Positions 51,562 to 60,146 of a DNA stretch of 64,000 nt are shown one piece after another. The notes beneath the pieces were generated by a model. It was not told where the DNA came from and searched no databases. It saw nothing but the letters and a program-made list of their open reading frames with translations. The position numbers and the translations under genes were made by a program. The stretch's first letter is position 1, and every line of letters begins with the position of its first letter. The DNA comes from Maritimibacter alkaliphilus HTCC2654 (GTDB lineage Bacteria > Pseudomonadota > Alphaproteobacteria > Rhodobacterales > Rhodobacteraceae), in the NCBI RefSeq assembly GCF_000152805.1, contig NZ_CH902578.1, forward strand, positions 1,261,240-1,325,239, read 5' to 3'.

Positions 51562-53340
51562 TTATTCAGCCGCTTCGTGAACGCCGGGGATGAAGCCGAA
51601 ATCGAACGGTGCCGGTTCGCCCCGCTCTTTGCGCTGCGACTTGCGCAAAGCCTCGGTCCCGTTTTCGTCCACGGTCAGATCCTCGCCGATGAGAACGCCG
51701 TAGTCGCACTCGGCCTTCTGGCGTGACACCAGCCCGTCGCGCACGTCCTTCAGCACCTTCTCGACGGGCCGTTCCAGCGGATCGCCCCAGCCACCGGACC
51801 CGGCGGTGATGAAGATGATGCGGTCACCCGGCTCGACCTTGACGCTGTCGGTCTTGGACGGAATGCGCTCGGGCTCGTCCTTGCCCGCGCGCACGACCCA
51901 TTTGCTCGACGTGCCGCCGTGCAGGCCGCCGTTGATGCCCCAGGGCGGCACCACCTCGCGGTCGTCGTGGATCGAGATCGAACCGGAGGCGAGCACGCGA
52001 TACACCTTCTCGATCCCGGCACCGCCACGGTGCAGACCGGCCCCACCGGCATCCTGCACCGGGCGGTAACGCTCCACGATCACCGGGTAGTAGTTCTCGA
52101 TGTATTCGATGGGCGTCGCGCTGAAGAGCGGCCACCACGCGTGGCCGTCCAGACCGTCGTCACGCGGACGGCCCGGCACACCGCCGAACAGAAGCTCCAT
52201 CAACTGGAAATACTTCCCGTTCTCGTCGGTCCCGGTGAAGATAAAGTGCGGGCTAGTGCCGTAGCCCGCCGCCATCGAAAGGTGCGGGGCCTGCTGGCCC
52301 AGCGCGCCCGCCTGACAGTCGAAAAACCGCGTGTGCGTGTTCAGGCGGTTCGACAGAGCGGCCGGGAACTTGGGATTGAGAAGGCTGCCTTCGGGAAGGA
52401 TGATCTCGAACAGGTCGTAGAACCCTTCGTTGAACATGATCTTGGGATCGAACGCCATAATCATGTACACGCCGAAGAACAGTTTGCAGAGACCTTCGTG
52501 GATGTGGAAGTTGATCGGCCCCTCGGCCTGATCGTCGGTCCCGGTCCAGTCGATGACCGCGACTTCGCCCTTCTTGTAGATCGAAAGGTGCAGCTTGAAC
52601 GGGCCGTTGCCCACGCCGTCGTCGTCCACGTAGTCGGTGAAGGTCACCGGCTCTTCGGGGATGTATTTCGAGATCAGCACACGCATCGCTTCGCGCGTGC
52701 GCGACATCAGCTCGTCACAGGCGGTCAGGTAGCTGTCGCGCCCGAAACGGTCGCAGATTTCCTGCACCCGCTTGGCCGCCGTCCGGCACCCGGCGATGAG
52801 CGCCATGAGGTCGGCGCGGTTCATGTCGGGCGTCCGGCTGTTGTTCAGCATGATCTGGAGAACGCCCTCGTTGAGCTTACCGTCCTCGTAGATCTTCACC
52901 GGCGGGACGCGCAGCCCCTCTTCCCAGATCGTGTAGGCATCCGCCGGCATCGAACCGGGCACCTTGCCGCCCGTGTCCACCATGTGCCCGAAAATCGAAC
53001 TGTATCCGACGTGGTGGCCCTCGTGGAAGATCGGCATCATCACGCACCAGTCGTTGTTGTGCGAGATCGAGCCCTTGCAGGCATAGGGGTCGTTCCAGAC
53101 GAAGATGTCGCCTTCGTTGATGTTGTTTTTGTACTGCTCCACGATCTCAGGGATGTAGGAGCCGAACTGGCCAACCACCATCTGCCCCGCGGGGTTGCAG
53201 ATCATCGGGAACTCGTCGTGCTGTTCGCGGATCACCGGAGAAAGCGCAACGCGGGTCACGACGCTGTCCATCTCGAACCGCGCGTTCAGAAGCGCGTTCT
53301 CGATCAGGTCGAGTGTAATCGGGTCGAGTTTCTTGGTCAT
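51562..53340 (-). CDS. hyuB: Hydantoinase/oxoprolinase family, subunit B
   Basis: 592 aa. HyuB-family features: ENALLNARFEMDSVVTRVALSPVIREQHDEFP at the N terminus, NDPYACKGSISHNNDWCVMMPIF (putative metal site), and DWTGTDDQAEGPINFHIHE. The C-terminal end has the PWGINGGLHGGTSSK stretch and GSGGWGDPLER typical of the family. It should act with HyuA in ATP-dependent opening of a cyclic amide or imide, or in a related carboxylation. It follows hyuA by 4 bases. Confidence 0.87.
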   Translation of the reverse strand: MTKKLDPITLDLIENALLNARFEMDSVVTRVALSPVIREQHDEFPMICNPAGQMVVGQFGSYIPEIVEQYKNNINEGDIFVWNDPYACKGSISHNNDWCVMMPIFHEGHHVGYSSIFGHMVDTGGKVPGSMPADAYTIWEEGLRVPPVKIYEDGKLNEGVLQIMLNNSRTPDMNRADLMALIAGCRTAAKRVQEICDRFGRDSYLTACDELMSRTREAMRVLISKYIPEEPVTFTDYVDDDGVGNGPFKLHLSIYKKGEVAVIDWTGTDDQAEGPINFHIHEGLCKLFFGVYMIMAFDPKIMFNEGFYDLFEIILPEGSLLNPKFPAALSNRLNTHTRFFDCQAGALGQQAPHLSMAAGYGTSPHFIFTGTDENGKYFQLMELLFGGVPGRPRDDGLDGHAWWPLFSATPIEYIENYYPVIVERYRPVQDAGGAGLHRGGAGIEKVYRVLASGSISIHDDREVVPPWGINGGLHGGTSSKWVVRAGKDEPERIPSKTDSVKVEPGDRIIFITAGSGGWGDPLERPVEKVLKDVRDGLVSRQKAECDYGVLIGEDLTVDENGTEALRKSQRKERGEPAPFDFGFIPGVHEAAE

Positions 53341-53344
53341 TGGA

Positions 53345-55402
53345 TCATTCTCCCTTGTTGGTGGGCCAGATCATCAGGTTGCCGGTCTCGTCGACCTCGG
53401 CATAGTGATCCGGTAGCAGGACGGTCGTGGTATCGTACTGTCGCACGATCGCCGGCCCCTCGATCCGCGCGCCGGTCGCAAGCCGGTCCCGGTCGATATG
53501 CGGCGTGTCGATCCATTCGCCGTGGAAATACGCGGGCTGGGTTTCGATGATCGCTTCGGCCACGTCGGTCGTGCCGTCCTCGGGCATCGTGTATTCCACC
53601 GGCGGCGTCGCCCCGGTCGCGACGACACGCAGCGCCACCAGTTCGATCGGCAGGTCGAAGCGCACACCGTAAAGGCGCTCGTGGGTTTCGTGGAAATCCT
53701 TGAGCACGGTGTCCAGCCCGTCCGCCTTGTCGATCATCTCGGACGGAACCGTGATCTCGACCTCGAACCCTTGCTGCTCATAGCGCAGGTCCATGGTGTA
53801 TTTGAGCCCGCGGTCGGTCGTTTCGACCTCCTGCTCGTCGAGCCATTCCAGCGCCTTGCCACGAAGGTCGGCGAAGTGCTCGAACACCTTGCCGTCGTTC
53901 ATACCCGCGACCGAGCCGATCAGGGTCTGAACGAATTCGTTCTTGAACTCGGCTTCGAGGAAGCCCAGCGCCGACAGAACGCCGGGGTTGTGGGGCACGA
54001 CAACCGGGTAGCAGCCCAGCACCTGCGCCATGGCGTTGGCGTGGAGCGGTCCAGCGCCACCGAAGGCGACGATACCGAAGTCGCGCGGGTCGAGACCGCG
54101 CTGCACGGTGATGACGCGCAAGGCGCCCAGCATCACTTCGTTCGCGATGTCGAGAATGCCCTGCGCCGCGTCTTCAGACGACAGGCCGATGCTCTTGCCG
54201 ATGCTGGCAACCGCTTCGCGCGCGCCGTCGACGTCCAGCGTCATGTCACCGCCCAGAAGGCGCGAGGGAAGGTAGCCCAGGATCACGTTCGCGTCGGAAA
54301 CGGTCGGTTCGGTGCCGCCGCGCCCATAGGCGACCGGGCCGGGCATCGCGCCCGCGCTGCGCGGCCCCACGCGAAGCGAGGTGGTCAGTTCGGACACCTC
54401 GGCGATCGAACCGCCGCCCGCGCCCACGCTGCGCACGTCCAGCGTCGGCACCTTGGCCGGGAAATAGCCCACATCGGTCGACCGCGAGATCATCGGATTG
54501 CCGTCGATGATGACCGAAACGTCGGTGGATGTGCCGCCCATGTCGAACGCGAGGAGCTTGTTGATCCCCGTGCGCCGCGCGGTCATCGCGGTGGCGGTGA
54601 CGCCCCCTGCCGGACCGGACAGCACGGTGTGGACGGGCCGTTGCGCAGCGGCCTCGGCGCTCATCAACCCGCCGTCCGAGCGCACGATGTGCAGGCGGCT
54701 TTCGACCCCGACCTCTTTCAGGCGCTGTTCGATGCGCGACAGGTAGCGCGTCATGATCGGGCGCACATAGTCGTTCATGACCGTCGTGATCGCGCGGTCG
54801 TATTCGCGGAATTCCGGCAGAATGTCGGAGGACAGCGAAACCGTCATGTCCGGGAAACGCTCCTGTACAAGCTCGCGCAACCGCCGTTCGTGCGCTGGGT
54901 TGGCGTAGGAGTGCATGAGCGAAATCGTCAAAGCTTCGATGCCGGAGCCGCAGAGGTCGTCGATCAATTCGATCGCCTTCGCCTCGTCGAGTTCATGCAC
55001 CACGTTGCCGCGCGCGTCGACCCGTTCGGGAATGCCCCGTGTGTCCTTCAGCGCGGCGAGCGGATCGGGCTTGTCCATCACGATCCAGCCGAACAGCGGA
55101 CCGGGCGTCCACGATTTCGCAAGGTGCAGGGTGTGCTCGAACCCTTCGGTCACCAGCAGGCCGACACGGGCCCCCTTGCCTTCGAGCACGGCGTTGGTGG
55201 CGACCGTCGTCCCATGCAGGACGAGCGAGATGTCCGACGGCTTCACGCCCGCCTTTTCGCAGATCAGGCGCACCCCTTCGGCGACGCCGATCGACTGGTC
55301 CTGCGGCGTCGAGGGCGTTTTCGCCCGGTACGTTTTGTTCGCCGCGTCATCTTGAAGTAGCAGGTCGGTAAACGTACCGCCCACATCGACTCCGAGCCTC
55401 AT
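53345..55402 (-). CDS. hyuA: Hydantoinase/oxoprolinase family, subunit A
   Basis: 685 aa from ATG 55402, with GGGAGAG before it. N-terminal actin-like ATP site: LGVDVGGTFTDLLL (residues 3-16), HGTTVATNAVLEGKGA, central LAFDMGGTSTDVSVI and GAGGGSIAEV, then the C-terminal domain with FGGAGPLHANAMA. All are the HyuA/5-oxoprolinase A signatures. It supplies ATP-driven activation for ring opening. The frame remains open about 1.5 kb upstream, but that is antisense to the LeuC-like gene. Divergent from that gene, with the 14-bp operator between. Confidence 0.88.
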   Translation of the reverse strand: MRLGVDVGGTFTDLLLQDDAANKTYRAKTPSTPQDQSIGVAEGVRLICEKAGVKPSDISLVLHGTTVATNAVLEGKGARVGLLVTEGFEHTLHLAKSWTPGPLFGWIVMDKPDPLAALKDTRGIPERVDARGNVVHELDEAKAIELIDDLCGSGIEALTISLMHSYANPAHERRLRELVQERFPDMTVSLSSDILPEFREYDRAITTVMNDYVRPIMTRYLSRIEQRLKEVGVESRLHIVRSDGGLMSAEAAAQRPVHTVLSGPAGGVTATAMTARRTGINKLLAFDMGGTSTDVSVIIDGNPMISRSTDVGYFPAKVPTLDVRSVGAGGGSIAEVSELTTSLRVGPRSAGAMPGPVAYGRGGTEPTVSDANVILGYLPSRLLGGDMTLDVDGAREAVASIGKSIGLSSEDAAQGILDIANEVMLGALRVITVQRGLDPRDFGIVAFGGAGPLHANAMAQVLGCYPVVVPHNPGVLSALGFLEAEFKNEFVQTLIGSVAGMNDGKVFEHFADLRGKALEWLDEQEVETTDRGLKYTMDLRYEQQGFEVEITVPSEMIDKADGLDTVLKDFHETHERLYGVRFDLPIELVALRVVATGATPPVEYTMPEDGTTDVAEAIIETQPAYFHGEWIDTPHIDRDRLATGARIEGPAIVRQYDTTTVLLPDHYAEVDETGNLMIWPTNKGE

Positions 55403-55458
55403 GATGCTCTCCCTGTTGCTGTTTACGCCTACTTGATTCAGTGAGGCAGCTTTTCTGT

Positions 55459-55472
55459 TGAATGCGTATTCA
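55459..55472. promoter_or_regulatory. LacI-type operator, copy 2 (TGAATGCGTATTCA), between hyuA and the LeuC-like gene
   Basis: Exact reverse complement of the 14-mer at 50286-50299. It sits centrally in the 177-base divergent region, 57 bases from the hyuA start and 108 bases from the LeuC-like start, next to a TACTAT -10-like hexamer on the minus strand. One repressor could control both divergent operons. Confidence 0.75.
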
Positions 55473-55579
55473 TGAAATAGTAAGGTCCACCCAAGATCAA
55501 GGAAAAAAGTGGTGGCGCCCCCTGTCGCGAAACTGCCGGGAGGGAACCGTAAGCCATTGCCTTTGAGGAGAAAAACGTA

Positions 55580-56983
55580 ATGTGCCCTCGCACCCTTTAT
55601 CAGAAGATATGGGATCAGCACGTGGTGACCGATTACGGCAACGACGAAGCCCTCCTGTATGTCGACCGGCACCTCGTTCAGGAGGTGTCCAGCCCGCAGG
55701 CTTTCGCCACCATCGAGAAGCAGGGGCGCAAGGTGCGCAGACCCGAAGCCCATGTCGCCGTGGCCGACCACGCGGTCCCGACAAAGCGTGACGGCCGCCG
55801 GTTCGCGGATGAACTGGCTCAGGCGCAGGTCGACCGGCTGAAGCAGAACGCCAAGCGCCACGATATCACCTATCTCCCGATGGAGGGCGACCGGCACGGA
55901 ATCGTCCACGTGATCGGCCCGGAACTCGGCTTCACCCTGCCCGGATCGGTCCTCGTCTGCGGTGACAGCCACACCAGCACCCATGGTGCCTTCGGCTGCA
56001 TCGCGTTCGGCATCGGGGCGAGCGAATGCGCCACCGTCTTTGCGGCCCAAAGCCTGCGCCAGCGCCGGCAGAAAACCATGCGCGTCAACCTCGAGGGCGG
56101 CCTGCCGGCCGGTGTGACCGTGAAGGACGTGATTCTCGCCCTCATCGCCAAGATCGGCACGGGGGGCGGTGTGGGCTATGCCATCGAATACGCAGGCTCG
56201 ACCGTGCGCGACTTGTCGATGGAATCCCGCATGACGCTGTGCAACATGTCCATCGAAGCGGGCAGCCGTGTCGGCATGGTCGCGCCCGACGAAAAGACCA
56301 TCGCCTATCTCAAGGACCGCCCGCTCGCCCCGAAGGCCGAGCTTTGGGATGCCGCCGTGACCAGTTGGATGTCGCTGCGCAGCGACGAGGACGCCGTTTT
56401 CGACCGTGAGATCACGTTCGACACCTCGACGCTCGAGCCGCAGGTGTCCTGGGGCACGACGCCTGAGCACACCCTGCCAGTCAACGGCGTGGTGCCTGAC
56501 CCGGAAACGCTTCAGGACGACGGCAAACGCGAAAAGATGCGCAAGACGCTTGAATACATGGGGCTCACCCCCGGAACGCGGCTGTCCGACGTGGCCATCG
56601 ACACGGTGTTCATCGGCTCCTGCACCAATGGCCGGATCGAGGATCTGCGCGCCGCGGCGAAGGTTCTGACCGACCGCAAGGTTTCGCCGGGCATTCGTGC
56701 CATCGCGGTGCCCGGATCGGCATCGGTCAAGGCCATCGCCGAAGCCGAAGGGCTGGACCGCGTTTTCCTCGCGGCGGGCTTCGAATGGCGCGACGCGGGC
56801 TGTTCCATGTGCGTGGGCATGAACGACGACCGCCTGTCCAAGGGAGAGCGGAGCGCGTCCACGTCGAACCGGAACTTCGAGGGGCGGCAAGGGATCGGCG
56901 GGCGCACCCACCTGATGAGCCCGCAGATGGCCGCCGCCGCGGCGATTGCCGGGCATATCACCGACGTGAGGGACTATCTGTAA
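55580..56983 (+). CDS. Aconitase-superfamily hydratase, large subunit (LeuC-like)
   Basis: 467 aa, LeuC length. The three Fe-S Cys ligands are in IGSCTNGR and GCSMCVG; active-site segments CGDSHTSTHGAFG, ADHAVPT and NRNFEGRQG are complete. It therefore should be an active [4Fe-4S] hydro-lyase. Leucine synthesis is not suggested by the neighbours (HyuAB, amidase, lyase). Homologous two-subunit enzymes hydrate citraconate, maleate and dimethylmaleate. GAGGAG lies before the ATG. First gene of an operon running to 61747. Confidence 0.86.
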   Translation: MCPRTLYQKIWDQHVVTDYGNDEALLYVDRHLVQEVSSPQAFATIEKQGRKVRRPEAHVAVADHAVPTKRDGRRFADELAQAQVDRLKQNAKRHDITYLPMEGDRHGIVHVIGPELGFTLPGSVLVCGDSHTSTHGAFGCIAFGIGASECATVFAAQSLRQRRQKTMRVNLEGGLPAGVTVKDVILALIAKIGTGGGVGYAIEYAGSTVRDLSMESRMTLCNMSIEAGSRVGMVAPDEKTIAYLKDRPLAPKAELWDAAVTSWMSLRSDEDAVFDREITFDTSTLEPQVSWGTTPEHTLPVNGVVPDPETLQDDGKREKMRKTLEYMGLTPGTRLSDVAIDTVFIGSCTNGRIEDLRAAAKVLTDRKVSPGIRAIAVPGSASVKAIAEAEGLDRVFLAAGFEWRDAGCSMCVGMNDDRLSKGERSASTSNRNFEGRQGIGGRTHLMSPQMAAAAAIAGHITDVRDYL

Positions 56984-56985
56984 CG

Positions 56986-57621
56986 ATGGAAAAACTGACG
57001 AAACTGCGAAGCGTCGCCGCCCCGCTGATGGAAGATGCGATCGACACCGACGTGATTTTCCCGGCGCGGTTCCTGCTGTTGCTCGAACGCGACGGGCTTG
57101 GGCGGTATGCGTTCAACGAACGGCGCGGTGGAAACGAACCCTTCGTTCTCGACCAGCCGCCCTATGACAAGGCCCAGATCCTCGTCACCGGCGAAACCTT
57201 CGGCACCGGGTCGAGCCGCGAACAGGCGGTCTGGGCGCTCGCCGACCTCGGCATCCGCTGCGTGATCGCGCGCAGCTTCGGCGAGATCTTCCACGCGAAC
57301 TGCTTCAAGAACGGTGTGCTGCCGATCCGTCTTCAGGGCGAGGAAATGGCCCGGATGGAAAAAGCCGCGCGAGCCGGTGAAGAGGTCGAAGTCGACCTGC
57401 CTTCGCAGACGATCCGGGTGGGCGACACGGCCATCGCCTTCGAGATCGAAGCGAACCGCAAGCGCGCGCTGATGGCCGGTCTGGACGAGATCGGGGCGAT
57501 CTTGTCGGACGACGCCGAAGCGCTCGCGGCCTACGAAGAACGCCGCGCGCGGGAGACGCCCTGGCTCGTCCTCGCGCCCGAGCAGTTCGGACAGATCAAA
57601 TCGGAAGAGGACGCAGCCTGA
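56986..57621 (+). CDS. Aconitase-superfamily hydratase, small subunit (LeuD-like)
   Basis: 211 aa from ATG 56986, two bases after the LeuC-like stop. Swivel domain with DAIDTDVIFPARFLL (residues 18-32), GTGSSREQAVWALADLGI (substrate carboxylate binding) and SFGEIFHANCFKNGVLPI. Completes the hydratase with the previous product. Its stop overlaps the start of the amidase gene (base 57621 shared), so the three genes are translated together. Confidence 0.87.
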   Translation: MEKLTKLRSVAAPLMEDAIDTDVIFPARFLLLLERDGLGRYAFNERRGGNEPFVLDQPPYDKAQILVTGETFGTGSSREQAVWALADLGIRCVIARSFGEIFHANCFKNGVLPIRLQGEEMARMEKAARAGEEVEVDLPSQTIRVGDTAIAFEIEANRKRALMAGLDEIGAILSDDAEALAAYEERRARETPWLVLAPEQFGQIKSEEDAA

Positions 57622-58259
57622 TGAGCACGGAAACGGACCTCGTCGAAAACTACAAACGCGCCTACGGCAACCGGATCGGCTTCGGACGGAGGCCCGCGCT
57701 CATCTTCATCGATTTCGTCGAAGGCTACTTCAACGAAGCCTGCGAGCTTTATGCCGATGTGGACGATGCGCTCGCCTCCGCCCTGCGCATTCGCGAAGTG
57801 GCGCGGCAAAAGGGCGTCCCGGTGATCTATACCAATGTGGTCTATCAGGCCGGAGGCAAGGACGGGGGGCGTTTCTTCCAAAAGGCCCTGCCCCTGCGCA
57901 ACTTCATCCAGGGCAACCCGATGGGCGACTGGCCCAAGGGGCTGGAGGTCGGTGAAGGCGAGCTGGTCATTTCCAAGCAATACCCAAGCGCCTTCTTCGG
58001 CACCTCGCTCGCCTCGACGCTCGCGTCCTGGGGCGTGGACACGCTGATCCACACGGGCGTCACGACCAGTGGCTGCGTGCGCGCCACCTGTATCGACAGT
58101 TGTTCGCACGGCTTCATCCCGATCATCCCGCGCGAGGCCGTTGGCGACCGGCACGAAGCCCCGCACGAAGCCAATCTATTCGATATGGACGCGAAATATG
58201 GCGACGTCGTTTCGGAAAGCGACGTCATCGACTATCTCAACACGTTGGAGCAAGAATGA
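57621..58259 (+). CDS. Isochorismatase-family amidohydrolase (N-carbamoylsarcosine amidase/maleamate amidase-like)
   Basis: 212 aa. Catalytic triad: Asp31 (ALIFIDFVEGYF), Lys119 (VISKQYPSAF), Cys152 (GVTTSGCVRAT). The block GVTTSGCVRAT plus AVGDRHEAPHEANLFDM is characteristic of N-carbamoylsarcosine amidases and maleamate amidohydrolases rather than isochorismatases. It would hydrolyse an amide to acid plus ammonia (and CO2 if a carbamoyl). It overlaps the LeuD-like gene before and the lyase gene after (ATGA, 58256-58259), tying its job to theirs. Confidence 0.86.
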   Translation: MSTETDLVENYKRAYGNRIGFGRRPALIFIDFVEGYFNEACELYADVDDALASALRIREVARQKGVPVIYTNVVYQAGGKDGGRFFQKALPLRNFIQGNPMGDWPKGLEVGEGELVISKQYPSAFFGTSLASTLASWGVDTLIHTGVTTSGCVRATCIDSCSHGFIPIIPREAVGDRHEAPHEANLFDMDAKYGDVVSESDVIDYLNTLEQE

Positions 58260-59134
58260 CCCGACCCAGCCTGAAAGCCGTGCTGGAGCGCGGCGAATTC
58301 GTTGTGGCCCCCGGCATCCACGACATGATCACCGCCGTTGTAAGCAACAAGGTCGGCTTCGATTTCGTCTATTCCTCCGGGTTCTGGGGAACCGCGTCCC
58401 AGCAAGGTATCCCCGACGCCGGGATCGCGACCTACACCGACATGGTGGGCCGCGTGGAAACGCTGTGCCGCACCGTGAAGGCGGGCGTGATCGCGGATGC
58501 CGACACCGGCTATGGCGGTCTTCTGAACGTCGACCACACCGTCCGTGGGTACGAGGCTGCGGGTGCCGTGGGCATTCAGCTTGAAGATCAGGAATTTCCC
58601 AAGAAATGCGGGCATACGCCCTATAAGCGCGTGGTGCCGACGCAGGACATGGTCAACAAGATCAAGGTCGCCTGCGAGGCGCGGCAGTCGCCCGAGACAC
58701 TTATCATCGCACGCACCGATGCCCGCGCCGTAGAAGGGTTCCAAGGGGCGATCGACCGGGGTCTGGCCTACCGCGATGCGGGCGCCGACGTCGTCTTCGT
58801 CGAGGCGCTTGAGAGTGAGGACGAAATGCGCCGCTCGAACGAGTTGATCGACGCGCCGACGATGGCCAACATGGCCGATGGCGGCAAGACGCCGATCCTG
58901 ACCGCCGAGGCGCTTGAGAACATGGGATACAACCTCGCCATCTTCCCCTCGCTCACCGGCCTCGCCGCCGCGGCGGCGGCCGAACGTGCGCTGAACGTCC
59001 TGAAAACCGAAGGCACCTCGAACTCCCCCAACATCGAGTTGTTCGACTTTTCCGAGTTCAACCAGTTGATCGGCTTCCAACGCATCTGGGACTTCGAAGC
59101 GAAGTGGTCCGAAATCGACGATCCGGTGAGCTGA
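58256..59134 (+). CDS. Isocitrate lyase/PEP mutase-family lyase
   Basis: 292 aa TIM-barrel. Active-site loop motif EFPKKCGH with the catalytic Cys of methylisocitrate, isocitrate and 2,3-dimethylmalate lyases; DADTGYGG supplies Mg ligands; QLEDQ follows. The KKCGH Cys argues for a true C-C lyase rather than PEP mutase or an oxaloacetate decarboxylase. It should cleave a 2-substituted malate to pyruvate (or a keto acid) plus a carboxylate. Start ATG 58256 inside the ATGA overlap with the amidase gene. Confidence 0.86.
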   Translation: MTRPSLKAVLERGEFVVAPGIHDMITAVVSNKVGFDFVYSSGFWGTASQQGIPDAGIATYTDMVGRVETLCRTVKAGVIADADTGYGGLLNVDHTVRGYEAAGAVGIQLEDQEFPKKCGHTPYKRVVPTQDMVNKIKVACEARQSPETLIIARTDARAVEGFQGAIDRGLAYRDAGADVVFVEALESEDEMRRSNELIDAPTMANMADGGKTPILTAEALENMGYNLAIFPSLTGLAAAAAAERALNVLKTEGTSNSPNIELFDFSEFNQLIGFQRIWDFEAKWSEIDDPVS

Positions 59135-59136
59135 AC

Positions 59137-60111
59137 ATGGCACGGGTCGTCTGCATCGGCGTCGGAACAGTCGGGTGCGGCTGGGCCACGGTGTTCGCCC
59201 GCGCGGGCCACGAGGTCGTCCTCTACGACGCTGACGCCGACGCCATCGCCGCCCGCGCCCTGCCCCGGATCGAGGCGACGCTCGAACAACTTGGCCGCGA
59301 GATGCCGACGGGCGAGACACCTGCCGACATCCGTGCGCGCATCCGCGTTGCCGGGTCGTTGGAAGAGGCGCTGTCCGGCGCCGAGGTCGTGCAGGAAAGC
59401 GTTCGCGAAGACCTTGCCATCAAGCGTGCGCTCTTCGACGAGATCGGGGCGGCTGCGCCCGACGACTGCCTGCTCCTCTCGTCGACATCGGCCCTGCCGG
59501 GGTCGCAGTTCCTCAGCGACATCCCGCATCCCGAGCGCGCGCTTGTCGGTCACCCGGTCAATCCGCCATCGCACATCCCACTGGTCGAACTTTGTGCCAC
59601 GCCGCTGACGGCGCCCGAAACCGTGGAACGGGCGCGCCGGTTTTATACCGAGGCGGGCATGGAACCGATCACGGTAAACAAGGAAATTGACGGGTTCATC
59701 CTCAATCGCCTGCAATACACACTGGTCGCCGAGGCGATGCATCTGGTGGGCGAAGGGTATTGCAGCGCGGCCGACATCGACCGGGTGATGACCAGCGGGC
59801 TCGCACTTCGCTGGGCCTCGATCGGGCCGTTCATGACGGCCCATCTCAATGCCCACGAAGGGTTTGCCGGCTTCGTCGGTCAGCTTGAAGGGATGATGAA
59901 GAAAATGGGGGCGGACGCCCGCACCGATTACGACTGGGGGCCTGACCTCGTCGCGAAGATAAACGACGAAATGACCCGCCGACAGCCGGTGGGCGCGATC
60001 CCCGACGCCCAAAGCTGGCGCGACCGGCGCATCCTCGCGACACGGCGATTGCAGTCGGGGGACACGGCCCCCGGCGCAAAGGGGGATGGCACCGCGCCCG
60101 ACCGCGGATAA
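59137..60111 (+). CDS. 3-hydroxyacyl-CoA dehydrogenase-like protein (lambda-crystallin/L-gulonate 3-dehydrogenase type)
   Basis: 324 aa from ATG 59137, two bases after the lyase stop. Rossmann motif IGVGTVGCGWATVFARAG. GHPVNPPSHIPLVEL, GFILNRLQYTLVAEAMHLV and GLALRWASIGPFMTAHLNA match the lambda-crystallin/L-gulonate 3-dehydrogenase branch rather than true fatty-acid enzymes. It probably oxidises a free 3-hydroxy acid with NAD. The C-terminal 20 residues are a variable, Pro/Gly-rich tail. Confidence 0.84.
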   Translation: MARVVCIGVGTVGCGWATVFARAGHEVVLYDADADAIAARALPRIEATLEQLGREMPTGETPADIRARIRVAGSLEEALSGAEVVQESVREDLAIKRALFDEIGAAAPDDCLLLSSTSALPGSQFLSDIPHPERALVGHPVNPPSHIPLVELCATPLTAPETVERARRFYTEAGMEPITVNKEIDGFILNRLQYTLVAEAMHLVGEGYCSAADIDRVMTSGLALRWASIGPFMTAHLNAHEGFAGFVGQLEGMMKKMGADARTDYDWGPDLVAKINDEMTRRQPVGAIPDAQSWRDRRILATRRLQSGDTAPGAKGDGTAPDRG

Positions 60112-60146
60112 AAAGACCCGGATCGCACCGGGATGGAGGGAGGACC

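Noticed and set aside
53345..56956. Single 1,203-codon open frame on the minus strand
   Set aside because: Only the part from 55402 down is HyuA-like. The upstream third is antisense to the LeuC-like gene, is rich in Arg/His/Gly and lies beyond a good start with a ribosome site.
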